Shown here: positions 1 to 8,642 of the stretch, one piece after another
Numbering within the stretch: the stretch's first letter is position 1
Layout: each line of letters starts with the position of its first letter
NCBI RefSeq assembly: GCF_900166965.1
Contig: NZ_FUZI01000003.1
Coordinates: 434,001 to 498,000, forward strand
DNA length: 64,000 bases
From: Photobacterium piscicola
GTDB lineage: Bacteria; Pseudomonadota; Gammaproteobacteria; Enterobacterales; Vibrionaceae
Direction: 5' to 3'
The notes under the pieces: model-generated
Told to the model about the DNA's origin: nothing
Databases searched by the model: none
Seen by the model: only the letters and a program-made list of their open reading frames with translations
Made by a program: the position numbers and the translations under genes

Positions 1-79
1 TCTAGAAGGTGCTATACATGGCCAACATTGGTCTGTAATACCAGAAAGTAGACGTAACGAACTGCTCGCAAAACTATAA
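1..79 (+). CDS. C-terminal end of an unidentified protein (cut by window edge)
   Basis: An open frame enters from the left edge in frame 2 and stops with TAA at 77-79. The 25 visible residues include GQHWSVIPESRRNELLAKL. I do not recognise the family from this fragment. A clear hairpin terminator about 40 bases downstream supports this being a real gene end on the plus strand. No function is offered. Confidence 0.6.
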   Translation, partial: LEGAIHGQHWSVIPESRRNELLAKL

Positions 80-118
80 TAAATATATTCGTCAACTGGC
101 TAAGTGACGCTTAAGAAT

Positions 119-150
119 AAAGAGGCTCAGTGCCTCTTTAATTTATTTTA
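119..150 (+). terminator. Rho-independent terminator of the left-edge gene
   Basis: Perfect 8-bp stem AAAGAGGC/GCCTCTTT (119-126 and 132-139) with loop TCAGT, followed by a T-rich tail. It ends the transcript of the gene entering from the left. Confidence 0.85.
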
Positions 151-559
151 TTCGATATCTGCATATAATCTTTCCAAACTATCCTTACTTGAACCTGCAC
201 TTCCTCTGAACACATCTTACTGTGTACATTAATTATACAGCACAATTAAAAATACACATTCCATGAAAAAATAGTTATCCAAGATCCTGTTTATTCTTTA
301 TATCGAAAATCATAGATACATCCTTCATAAAAACGTATTTTTAACGTTCTTGAACGAATATTTATCCAATACCACACTAAAGCATCATTCACCACATAAA
401 ATGTAACAATTCATACATTCATTATTGTTATTTGTTCTTTGTTATATCTAATAATTTTTTGAATAATAAAAATTTTTGTCATTAAATGAAATACAATATC
501 ACTTCCCTCGGTCTTGCTACTTAAGAGTCGATGTGATTCTCATTTAATAAGGACATACC
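151..559. other. AT-rich intergenic region before the ynj operon
   Basis: About 410 bases with no convincing coding frame. It presumably holds the ynj operon promoter, since the next gene starts at 560. The sequence is A/T-homopolymer rich and I see no operator-like palindrome or RNA structure that I can name. Confidence 0.5.
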
Positions 560-1129
560 TTGCGTATATTAACCAAAAAAACATTCTCATTATGGGTCAA
601 ACCTTTGCTATGGCTTCAAAAACGCCATTTTGGCAATATTCTCAATCCCGCGAAACTATGGGGACAAAAACCAGTGCTTTTCTGGTTAGTGGCTTTGTTC
701 TTTGGTTACCTTGATCGTAAAAAATCACCGATTGATGCAGTGATACGTTCATTAGTCTGTGTACGAGTATCACAACTAAATGATTGTGCTTTCTGTGTTG
801 ACGCTAATGGCATGAAATTAGCAGAGCGCTGCCATTCATTAGAAAAAATTAAAGCACTTGCACACTGGCAATCTTCTGATCACTTTTCAGAGCAAGAACA
901 AGCAGTGTTAGCTTATACCGAAGCAATGACTCTTAGCGATCAACATGTCAGTGATGAAATGCTAGCAGCGCTTGCAACATGGTATAGCAGCGATGATATT
1001 ATTGAATTAACCGCATTAGTGAGTTTTCAAAATTTATCCGCTAAGTTTAATACTGCGCTAGATGTTCCTGCACAAGGTTTTTGCTCATTACCTATTCAGC
1101 CTCAACAAAGGAGCCACGATGAAAAGTAA
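560..1129 (+). CDS. ynjA: YnjA-like protein, AhpD/carboxymuconolactone decarboxylase family
   Basis: 189 residues. The AhpD-like core carries the CxxC pair Cys76-Ala-Phe-Cys79 in the setting NDCAFCVDANG, typical of this alkylhydroperoxidase-like family where a CxxC and nearby acidic residue act in peroxide or thiol redox chemistry. The start is TTG at 560, chosen because AAGGAC lies at 549-554 and no suitable ATG exists upstream of the conserved part. It is the first gene of a set matching the E. coli ynjABCDEF order, and it overlaps the next gene by 11 bases, so the two are translationally linked. A specific substrate is not known; calling it YnjA rests on family plus synteny. Confidence 0.82.
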   Translation: MRILTKKTFSLWVKPLLWLQKRHFGNILNPAKLWGQKPVLFWLVALFFGYLDRKKSPIDAVIRSLVCVRVSQLNDCAFCVDANGMKLAERCHSLEKIKALAHWQSSDHFSEQEQAVLAYTEAMTLSDQHVSDEMLAALATWYSSDDIIELTALVSFQNLSAKFNTALDVPAQGFCSLPIQPQQRSHDEK

Positions 1130-3269
1130 TAAACTTTTGTTGCTTACCGTTATATTGGCAATTATTGGCACTTGGTTTTATTTTGACCTTGGCCAATACC
1201 TTACCCTTGAAGCGGCTAAACGTGAACAATTAACCCTGCAAGACTATATTATTGAAAATCCAATTACATCTTATATTGGCTTTTTTAGTTTATATATTTT
1301 AGTCACTGCTCTGTCTATTCCTGGCGCATCAATATTAACCTTATTAGGCGCAGCTTTATTTGGTTTCTGGGCCAGCCTAATTATGGTGTCTTTTGCCAGT
1401 ACAATAGGCGCAACACTGGCCTTTCTATCTAGTCGTTTTATTTTACGTGATTGGGTACAAGCAAAATTTGGTAACCGCTTAACAACCTTAAATGATGGCA
1501 TAAAGAAAGAAGGCGGATTTTATCTGCTGAGTTTACGTTTAATTCCTGTTTTCCCTTTTTTCCTTATTAATCTTTTAATGGGATTAACCATAATTAAAAC
1601 CCGTACTTTTTTCTGGGTTAGCCAATTAGGAATGTTAGCGGGTACTGCCGTTTATATTAATGCGGGTACTCAACTTGGAAAAATAGATTCACTCAGTGGC
1701 ATCATCTCTGCCCCCGTTTTATTCTCTTTAGTTCTACTTGGCATTTTCCCATTACTTACAAAATGGATCATGAAAACAATGGCTATTAAAAAACAATACA
1801 AACAATGGCAAAAGCCCGCTCGCTTTGATCAGAATCTAGTTGTCATTGGTGCAGGTTCTGGCGGTTTAGTTAGCGCGTACATTGCTGCCGCAGTAAAAGC
1901 AGATGTTACTCTTATTGAACGTCACAAAATGGGAGGCGATTGTTTAAATACTGGTTGTGTTCCATCAAAAGCACTTATTCGTGCAGCACATACTGCGGCT
2001 GATATCAAAAATGCATCAGCACTTGGTATCGATGCTCACATTGATAATATCGATTTTGCACAAGTGATGGGCCGCATTCATAAAGTCATTACTAAAATTG
2101 AACCCCATGATTCTATCGAGCGTTACAGTAAGCTTGGCGTAAATTGTATTACCGGTGATGCAACTATTGTCTCGCCATGGGAAGTTGAAGTGAATGGCAC
2201 CCGTATTACAACCCGTAATATTGTTATCGCAACGGGTGCGCGTCCATTAGTACCAGCCATACCTGGTTTGGATACTGTTAATTACTTAACATCTGATACT
2301 GTGTGGCAATTAACTGCCCTGCCTAAGCGATTATTAATCCTTGGTGGTGGCCCTATTGGCTGTGAATTAGCACAAAGTTTTTGTCGATTAGGTGCCGAAG
2401 TCACTATTGTTGAAAGATCACCTCAGCTATTAAATCGTGAAGATCGCGATGCTGCTCAATTAGTTGAACAATCGCTTGTACACGATGGCGTTAATATCTT
2501 ACTGCAACATAATGCTGTTCAATTTGAATCAACGTTTGATGATAATGGTCAACGAATTCAACGTGCCATCGTTGAACATAACAACCAACAAGTTAGCATC
2601 GAGTTTGATGCAGTAATGGTCGCTTTAGGCCGTGTTGCAAATGTGCAAGGATTTGGTTTAGAGGAACTCGGCATTACCACAACAGAGCGTGGCACTGTCG
2701 CTGTAAACCAATACCTACAAACACAATATCCTAATATTTATGCCGTCGGTGATGTTGCTGGCCCTTACCAATTAACTCACGTAGCTGCACATCAAGCATG
2801 GTATGCCGCGGTTAATAGCCTATTTGGTGCCATTAAAAAATTTAAAGTCGATTATTCAGTTATTCCAGCCGTCACTTACACGGCACCTGAATTAGCAAGA
2901 GTTGGCATTAATGAAAAAGAAGCGCAAGCGCAAGGGATTGATTATGAAATCACCCGCTATGGATTGGATGATTTAGACCGCGCTATTGCTGATGGTTATG
3001 ATGAAGGTTTTATTAAAATATTAACCCCTAAAGGTAGCGATAAGATTCTGGGTGCCACTATTGTTGGTCACCATGGCGGTGATTTATTAGCTGAGTTTAC
3101 GCTCGCAATGCGTCATAACTTAGGGCTAAATAAGATCTTAGGCACGATTCATCCTTACCCAACCATGAGTGAAGGTGCAAAATACACCGCTGGCGTATGG
3201 AAACAAGCCCATGCCCCTCAAAAACTGCTTGCTTGGGTCAAAAAATATCACCACTGGATGCGTAATTAA
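1119..3269 (+). CDS. TVP38/TMEM64 membrane domain fused to a flavoprotein disulfide reductase
   Basis: 716 residues from ATG 1119, preceded by AAGGAG. Residues about 1-215 are hydrophobic with several membrane segments and resemble the TVP38/TMEM64 (YdjX/YdjZ, DedA-related) family. From about 240 the protein is a class I pyridine nucleotide-disulfide oxidoreductase like mercuric reductase or dihydrolipoamide dehydrogenase: FAD-binding GAGSGG near Gly244, redox pair Cys275/Cys280 in GGDCLNTGCVPSKA, an NAD(P) motif ILGGGPIG, and the C-terminal His678/Glu685 active-site pair (HPYPTMSE). No N-terminal HMA metal-binding domain and no vicinal C-terminal cysteines are seen, so mercury reduction is not supported. 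In E. coli separate TVP38 proteins (YdjX, YdjZ) flank ynjA, so this fusion fits the locus. Substrate unknown. Confidence 0.85.
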   Translation: MKSNKLLLLTVILAIIGTWFYFDLGQYLTLEAAKREQLTLQDYIIENPITSYIGFFSLYILVTALSIPGASILTLLGAALFGFWASLIMVSFASTIGATLAFLSSRFILRDWVQAKFGNRLTTLNDGIKKEGGFYLLSLRLIPVFPFFLINLLMGLTIIKTRTFFWVSQLGMLAGTAVYINAGTQLGKIDSLSGIISAPVLFSLVLLGIFPLLTKWIMKTMAIKKQYKQWQKPARFDQNLVVIGAGSGGLVSAYIAAAVKADVTLIERHKMGGDCLNTGCVPSKALIRAAHTAADIKNASALGIDAHIDNIDFAQVMGRIHKVITKIEPHDSIERYSKLGVNCITGDATIVSPWEVEVNGTRITTRNIVIATGARPLVPAIPGLDTVNYLTSDTVWQLTALPKRLLILGGGPIGCELAQSFCRLGAEVTIVERSPQLLNREDRDAAQLVEQSLVHDGVNILLQHNAVQFESTFDDNGQRIQRAIVEHNNQQVSIEFDAVMVALGRVANVQGFGLEELGITTTERGTVAVNQYLQTQYPNIYAVGDVAGPYQLTHVAAHQAWYAAVNSLFGAIKKFKVDYSVIPAVTYTAPELARVGINEKEAQAQGIDYEITRYGLDDLDRAIADGYDEGFIKILTPKGSDKILGATIVGHHGGDLLAEFTLAMRHNLGLNKILGTIHPYPTMSEGAKYTAGVWKQAHAPQKLLAWVKKYHHWMRN

Positions 3270-3295
3270 TCATTACGCCAATAAGGATATCGATT

Positions 3296-4513
3296 GTGAT
3301 AACAGCATTTTCTACTTTAAAAAAGCTGACGTTAACTGCTGCATTGGTCATTGGTAGTGTAACGGCACACGCCAGTGAACAGCATAAAAACGTTAATATT
3401 ATGCCCACATGGCAACAAACCCTTGCTCAAGCTAAGGGAGAAACCGTCTATTTTAATGCTTGGGGTGGCAGCCAAGAAATAAATGATTATCTGTTATGGG
3501 CTAATACCCAATTACAACAGCGTTATGGTGTCACTTTAAAACAAGTTAAAGTGACCGATATAGCGGAAACCACACAACGTTTATTGGCAGAAAAAACCGC
3601 AGGCAAAAACAGCGGTGGTAGTGTTGATATGGTATGGATCAATGGCGAAAACTTTCGTTCAATGAAGCAAAATGGGCTGTTGTATGGGCCATTTACGCAT
3701 CAGCTTCCAAACTGGAAATATGTCAATAAATCACTGCCTATTGATAAAGACTTCTCTGAACCAACTCAAGGACTAGAAGCACCATGGGGTGTTGGCCAAC
3801 TGGTGTTTATTTATGATCCTGAAACGCTAAAAAATCCACCCAAAAGCTTCAAGGCATTATTAGCTTTAGCTCAGCAACATCCTGGAAAAATTAGCTACCC
3901 TAAACCACCAGAGTTTCATGGAACAAGCTTTTTAAAAGCAGCACTGTTAGAACTCACACCAGACAAAAAAGCATTATATCAACCCTTACAGTTACCTAAA
4001 GATCAAGCGCTGTTTGATCGCGTAACAGCACCATTATGGCATTATCTTGATCAGCTCCACAAAGTAGCATGGCATCAAGGAAAGCAATTCCCTGCGGGCA
4101 CAGCTGAAACGGTACAGTTACTTGATGATCAACAATTATTATTAGCGATCACCTTTAACCCTAATGCGGCAGCTGCAGCCATTGCGAATGGTAATTTAAC
4201 TGATAAAGCAAAAACTTATGCCTTTAGTGCTGGCGCATTAACTAACATCCACTTTGTTGCAATTCCGTGGAACGCAAATGCCAAAGCCGGTGCATTAGTA
4301 GCGATTAATTTCTTATTAAGCCCAGAAGCACAAGCGCACAAAGCTGACACCAATGTGTGGGGAGATCCTACTATTTTAAGTCCGCAGGCGTTTAAACAAT
4401 TGCCGCCATCATATAACAAACCGAGCTTTACGCCTTACCCTTCAATTGCAGAGCCAAACCCAACATGGCTAGCAGCAATTGAACATCAATGGCAGCTAAG
4501 ATACGGCAACTAA
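3296..4513 (+). CDS. ynjB: YnjB-type ABC transporter substrate-binding protein
   Basis: 405 residues. The N-terminus (KKLTLTAALVIGSVTAHA) is a signal peptide, placing the protein in the periplasm. The rest resembles family 1 extracellular solute-binding proteins, with an early YFNAWGGSQEIN motif typical of the YnjB group. The start is GTG at 3296 with AAGGAT about 9 bases upstream. It lies 26 bases after the fusion gene and precedes the permease and ATPase genes, forming a complete importer. The ligand of YnjBCD is not established; thiamine-like annotations for this family are unproven. Confidence 0.88.
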   Translation: MITAFSTLKKLTLTAALVIGSVTAHASEQHKNVNIMPTWQQTLAQAKGETVYFNAWGGSQEINDYLLWANTQLQQRYGVTLKQVKVTDIAETTQRLLAEKTAGKNSGGSVDMVWINGENFRSMKQNGLLYGPFTHQLPNWKYVNKSLPIDKDFSEPTQGLEAPWGVGQLVFIYDPETLKNPPKSFKALLALAQQHPGKISYPKPPEFHGTSFLKAALLELTPDKKALYQPLQLPKDQALFDRVTAPLWHYLDQLHKVAWHQGKQFPAGTAETVQLLDDQQLLLAITFNPNAAAAAIANGNLTDKAKTYAFSAGALTNIHFVAIPWNANAKAGALVAINFLLSPEAQAHKADTNVWGDPTILSPQAFKQLPPSYNKPSFTPYPSIAEPNPTWLAAIEHQWQLRYGN

Positions 4514-4552
4514 TTTACAGTAACTAACTCACTGTTATATTTATTATAAATT

Positions 4553-4585
4553 AAGCTAACTTGCATTATGATAGCAAGTTAGCTT
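4553..4585 (+). terminator. Perfect inverted repeat between ynjB and ynjC (attenuator or processing hairpin)
   Basis: Perfect 12-bp stem AAGCTAACTTGC (4553-4564) and its complement (4574-4585) around a 9-base loop. The tail TCCTTG is only weakly T-rich, so it is more likely an attenuator or an mRNA-stability hairpin that lowers permease expression relative to the binding protein than a full stop. Confidence 0.6.
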
Positions 4586-4612
4586 TCCTTGTTTGATGTT
4601 TATTTGAGCCCT

Positions 4613-6280
4613 ATGTTAGCCATTATATTTGTTGTCACATTATTGCTATTTGCAAGTCCATTGATCATTGGCTTTCTTGGTATGCTTGCACCTGCTTTTG
4701 CATGGCTACCAGCATTAAACATGCATCAACCATCGCTATTAGGTTGGCAGCAACTTTTTGCCTGGCCTGATCTTGGTCATTCAATTGCTTTAACACTACT
4801 GTCAGGTTTAGGCAGTACATTACTGGCACTATGGTGGTGTTATTTGATATTGCGCCGCTATTGGCTTAGCCCAAAGTGGCAAAAAATTGAACGCTTACTA
4901 GCCCCGTTACTCGCTTTCCCTCATATTGCTTTTGTGCTTGGTTTTGGGCTGATGTTCTCATCAACAGGCTGGATTGCCCGTATTTGGCATCATACAGGCC
5001 TCGCAGATACTCTTTATCCTGTGCTTATTCATGATAGCTTTGGTTTAGGATTACTGTTTGCATTAGCCATTAAAGAAACACCCTTTTTATTATTAATGAG
5101 CATCAGTATTCTAAAACAGCTGGATATAAAACGTCTTTATCAAGCATCCATGAGTCTGGGATACAACCATCAACAAATATGGTACATGGTTATACTGCCG
5201 CTATGGCTACCAAAATTACGCTTGGCGATTTTCGCGGTTGCCGGTTACGGACTTGCCGTGGTTGATGTGGCATTAATTATTGGCCCCACTCACCCCAGCA
5301 CATTTTCAATGCTAATTTGGCAATGGTTTACTGATGGTGACTTAACCCAACTTCCACGCGCAGCAGCAGGAACATTGTTATTATTTGGTATTGTCATCAT
5401 TACTTTTGGACTATTACGTTTAATAGAATGGTGGCGATTATCATACGCAACATCATGGCAATATCGCGGCGCAATTCGACACTCAACCCGTCGTATTCCC
5501 TCGCCTATTGCCGCTTTTTTTAGTCATGGTTTATTATTGTTACCGTTAATTATGCTGCCTATTTTGGCTGTATGGTCATTTGCTTTACGGTGGCGTTTTC
5601 CTGACTTACTCCCCAGCCGTTATAGTGTCCGTTTTTGGCAACAGCAATTTGAACCACTACAACAGCTCATCGGTAACAGTATTTTTCTCGCATTAATCAG
5701 CAGCTGTTGTGCCTTAATCATGGTGATTCTTTGCCTTGAATATCGCCAAAAGTATCAACGTGGAATCCCTACAGTACTGATCGCGATTCCAATGGTTGCG
5801 CCACAATTATCGCTATTATTTGGTATGCAGACAGCGGTCTCTTTTGTCTCTGGCCACTATTTTTGGCAATGGGTAATTTGGAGCCATTGGCTTTATGTTT
5901 TCCCGTATATTTATCTTACGTTAGATGGGCCATGGCGCAGTTATGATCAACGATTAGATCAAACAGCAAGAAGTTTAGGCTTAAATGGCTGGCAAACATG
6001 GTGGCGAGTTAAGTTTCCACAGCTAAAACCTGCATTATGGTTAGCCTTTGCGGTTGGCTGTAGTGTCAGTTTGGCACAATATTTACCCACTCAAATGCTA
6101 GGCGCTGGGCGCGTATCCACCTTAACCACTGAAGCGGTAACGCTTGCTAGCGGCCAAGACCGACGCATCAGTGCAATTTATGGGCTATTACAAGGATTAT
6201 TACCTTTGGTCTTTTTTACTATCGCGATGGTATTAGCACAACGCAAATCATCACCCGCTCAAACTCAAATAAGCAGGTAA
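4613..6280 (+). CDS. ynjC: YnjC-type ABC transporter permease (two fused permease halves)
   Basis: 555 residues from ATG 4613; the frame opens earlier at TTG 4589, but that codon has no ribosome site and sits three bases after a strong hairpin, so the ATG is preferred with moderate certainty. The protein is very hydrophobic, with about twelve membrane segments in two halves, each carrying a binding-protein-dependent permease loop (first near 'LYQASMSLGYNHQQIW', second near 'LDQTARSLGLNGWQTW'), where the EAA-type contact with the ATPase occurs. Such two-in-one permeases are typical of YnjC and ThiP-like systems. It pairs with YnjB and YnjD in the inner membrane. Confidence 0.86.
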   Translation: MLAIIFVVTLLLFASPLIIGFLGMLAPAFAWLPALNMHQPSLLGWQQLFAWPDLGHSIALTLLSGLGSTLLALWWCYLILRRYWLSPKWQKIERLLAPLLAFPHIAFVLGFGLMFSSTGWIARIWHHTGLADTLYPVLIHDSFGLGLLFALAIKETPFLLLMSISILKQLDIKRLYQASMSLGYNHQQIWYMVILPLWLPKLRLAIFAVAGYGLAVVDVALIIGPTHPSTFSMLIWQWFTDGDLTQLPRAAAGTLLLFGIVIITFGLLRLIEWWRLSYATSWQYRGAIRHSTRRIPSPIAAFFSHGLLLLPLIMLPILAVWSFALRWRFPDLLPSRYSVRFWQQQFEPLQQLIGNSIFLALISSCCALIMVILCLEYRQKYQRGIPTVLIAIPMVAPQLSLLFGMQTAVSFVSGHYFWQWVIWSHWLYVFPYIYLTLDGPWRSYDQRLDQTARSLGLNGWQTWWRVKFPQLKPALWLAFAVGCSVSLAQYLPTQMLGAGRVSTLTTEAVTLASGQDRRISAIYGLLQGLLPLVFFTIAMVLAQRKSSPAQTQISR

Positions 6281-6284
6281 TCTT

Positions 6285-6920
6285 ATGGCCCTTTCTGTTT
6301 CACAATTAACCTTACGTCATCGTAATAATAATGTCGTGATAGGCCCGTTAACTTTTGAGGTTGAAGCGGGAGAAATAATGACGTTAATGGGGCCTAGTGG
6401 CAGTGGTAAATCCACTATTCTTAGTGCGATTGCAGGTCACCTAGCCCCTGACTTCACAGTCACAGGTGAAATACAGCTTAATAAACAATCAATAACCTCG
6501 TTAGCACCTAATATGCGCCATATAGGTATTGTTTTTCAAGATGATTTACTGTTTCCTCACCTTAATATTTGGCAAAATCTCGCGTTTGGGTTACCACAAA
6601 ATATTAAAGGTAGCCAACGTAAGCACCAAGCGTTAGCCACATTAGACGAATTGAATTTACTCCATTTACAACATCAGCAAGCCCATGAAATTTCCGGAGG
6701 TCAACGAGCAAGGATAAGTATGATGCGATTATTATTGTCGCAACCCCAAGCAGTATTACTTGATGAACCCTTTAGTAAATTAGATAAAACCCTACGCGCA
6801 GCATTTCGTCAATTTGTGTTTAATCAAATTCAACAACGCAATATTCCGGCATTGATGGTCACACATGACGACGATGATATCCCCCCAAATGGCGATGTTT
6901 TACACTGGCCTTGGCAATAA
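6285..6920 (+). CDS. ynjD: YnjD-type ABC transporter ATP-binding protein
   Basis: 211 residues, short for an ABC ATPase but normal for YnjD. Walker [10 protein letters not shown] is at residues 36-44, the signature is SGGQRA, Walker B is AVLLDEP, and the H-loop is MVTHDDDD. No C-terminal regulatory domain follows. It starts 4 bases after ynjC stops, so the two are co-translated. It energises YnjBC import at the cytoplasmic face of the inner membrane. Confidence 0.9.
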   Translation: MALSVSQLTLRHRNNNVVIGPLTFEVEAGEIMTLMGPSGSGKSTILSAIAGHLAPDFTVTGEIQLNKQSITSLAPNMRHIGIVFQDDLLFPHLNIWQNLAFGLPQNIKGSQRKHQALATLDELNLLHLQHQQAHEISGGQRARISMMRLLLSQPQAVLLDEPFSKLDKTLRAAFRQFVFNQIQQRNIPALMVTHDDDDIPPNGDVLHWPWQ

Positions 6921-6940
6921 ATATTCAAGCAGGACACCAC

Positions 6941-7549
6941 ATGCTCGACCGTTACAGTATTACTCTTATACGTCAGCCATTAGCAAAGCTGGCGATGTTG
7001 CCTGAAAAATATGGAATTAGTGCTAATCAAATCACCCTCAGCGGTTTTGTGATTGGCCTGTTTGCACTCCCTGCATTAGCCTTTGAGTATTATGGATTAG
7101 CACTATTTTTCATTATTATTAACCGACTATTTGATGGCTTAGATGGTGCAGTGGCACGCCGTCAAGGCATTACCGATTGTGGCGGATTTCTTGATATTAC
7201 GTTAGATTTCTTATTTTATTCTTTGATTCCATTTGGCTTTGTATTAGCCGATCCACAATACAATGCCGTTGCTGGCGCATTCTTGATCTTTTCTTTTATC
7301 GGAACCGGCTCAAGCTTTCTTGCGTTTGCAATTATGGCAGGGAAACGCAATATAGAAAGTCCAGTATATAAACATAAATCGTTGTATTACATTGGTGGTC
7401 TCACGGAAGGTACTGAAACCATTGCCTGTTTTGTTTTGTTTTGTTTACTTCCGCAGCACTTTGCCACTATTGCCTGGATTTTTGGCTCACTATGCTGGAT
7501 CACCACCGCAACACGTATTTGGGCAGGTTACCACACTCTAAAAAATTAA
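6941..7549 (+). CDS. ynjF: YnjF-type CDP-alcohol phosphatidyltransferase
   Basis: 202 residues from ATG 6941, chosen over an upstream TTG at 6911 because AGGA precedes it and the resulting MLDR start is family-like. It is a multi-pass membrane protein with the full CDP-alcohol phosphatidyltransferase motif: DGLDGAVAR, eight residues, G, three residues, D, three residues, D (DCGGFLDITLD). Members transfer a phosphatidyl group from CDP-diacylglycerol to an alcohol acceptor; the acceptor for YnjF is unknown. E. coli has the sulfurtransferase ynjE between ynjD and ynjF; it is missing here. Confidence 0.87.
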   Translation: MLDRYSITLIRQPLAKLAMLPEKYGISANQITLSGFVIGLFALPALAFEYYGLALFFIIINRLFDGLDGAVARRQGITDCGGFLDITLDFLFYSLIPFGFVLADPQYNAVAGAFLIFSFIGTGSSFLAFAIMAGKRNIESPVYKHKSLYYIGGLTEGTETIACFVLFCLLPQHFATIAWIFGSLCWITTATRIWAGYHTLKN

Positions 7550-7557
7550 ATTAATAC

Positions 7558-7596
7558 CGCTGGATGTAGCACAACCTCATCCAGCGATCTCTTTTC
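7558..7596 (+). terminator. Terminator of the ynj operon
   Basis: Perfect 9-bp stem CGCTGGATG/CATCCAGCG (7558-7566 and 7578-7586) followed by ATCTCTTTT. It sits between convergent ynjF and punR. Confidence 0.75.
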
Positions 7597-7635
7597 ATTT
7601 TTCAACTTCTTCTCTTTATCACAAGTAACCGTTAC

Positions 7636-8538
7636 TCAACGTACCCACTGATGATGTAACTGTTCGCTATCTCCTAAATAATCTAATAACCAACTTACCG
7701 CGGGATTCATGGTTTCAGTATTCCATGCTAAACAACAAGGACTCACTGACGGTTTAATGGCTAACTCTTTTTCAATTAGCTCTCCCGCTTCAATTAGTGG
7801 AATGGCCATGTGACTTGGCACTACACTCACTCCTAACCCCGCTTTTAAACACTGCATTGCACTGTACCAATTAGGAACAAGTATTCGGCGTTGGTTATCC
7901 ATCAGCCATGTGATCCGTTTCGGTAACGTACGAGAGGTATCTTCTAAACAAACGGCTGGATATTGTGCTAACTCATGCGGTTCTAATGGATGATCACAAG
8001 TCGCTAAAGGATGCAGGGGATCAATCACAAACTTCCATGTTAATGTTCCCATATCTCGATAATCAAAGCTTCCCCCCACTGGTACTGCAGCAGTTGCGCC
8101 AATGGCAATGTCAGCCCGTCCATCTGCTAAGGCATCCCATACACCATTAAATACTTCCATGGTGAGGTGTAATTCGACATCAGGGAAATGTTCATAAAAG
8201 TCTTTAACTAACATATTAACGCGACTTTGACGCACCACAGTATCTAAAGCGACAGATACATTTTGTGACCAACCATTGGCAACGCGTTGTGTTTGATATT
8301 TCATTAATTGCATCTGTTTGATTATTTTGCGTGATTCTTCAACGAAATACTCCCCTGCTGGCGTTAGTTTAACCTGCCTATGCAATCGAACAAATAATTC
8401 GACAGCTAAACGCTCTTCTATCAATCTAACAGTATAACTGATGGCGCTAGGCACTTTGTGCAATTCTTCCGCAGCGCCTGAAAAGCTGCCACGACGGGCG
8501 ACTACGTCTATAACTTGGAGATCATTATAAGAAAACAT
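7636..8538 (-). CDS. punR: LysR-type regulator PunR (YdhB)
   Basis: 300 residues. The N-terminal winged helix-turn-helix (about residues 3-62, with GSFSGAAEELHKVPSAISY) and the C-terminal LysR effector-binding domain are clear. The opening stretch is close to E. coli YdhB/PunR, which activates the purine nucleoside exporter PunC in response to purine nucleosides. The gene is divergent from a YdhC/PunC-like transporter with 104 bases between them, the same arrangement as in E. coli. This is the usual layout for a LysR regulator that controls its divergent neighbour and itself. Confidence 0.88.
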   Translation of the reverse strand: MFSYNDLQVIDVVARRGSFSGAAEELHKVPSAISYTVRLIEERLAVELFVRLHRQVKLTPAGEYFVEESRKIIKQMQLMKYQTQRVANGWSQNVSVALDTVVRQSRVNMLVKDFYEHFPDVELHLTMEVFNGVWDALADGRADIAIGATAAVPVGGSFDYRDMGTLTWKFVIDPLHPLATCDHPLEPHELAQYPAVCLEDTSRTLPKRITWLMDNQRRILVPNWYSAMQCLKAGLGVSVVPSHMAIPLIEAGELIEKELAIKPSVSPCCLAWNTETMNPAVSWLLDYLGDSEQLHHQWVR

Positions 8539-8642
8539 ATCACATCAAATTTTTTGAAAGCATGGTTTAAATTTTAGCGTTTCACAGCTATTAAAACCAG
8601 TATTACACTAGTACATATTGAAATATTGACGAAAAGTATAAA
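8539..8642. promoter_or_regulatory. Divergent punR/punC promoter region
   Basis: 104-base gap between divergent starts. It must hold both promoters and, by family logic, the LysR-type operator. I could not identify a single convincing T-N11-A box by eye. Confidence 0.5.

Noticed and set aside
514..714. Plus-strand 66-codon frame overlapping ynjA
   Set aside because: Lies in another frame over the conserved ynjA start and shows no family features.
1119..3269. Mercuric reductase (merA)
   Set aside because: No HMA domain, no C-terminal vicinal cysteines and no mer genes; HPYPTMSE and a TVP38 domain point to another flavoenzyme.
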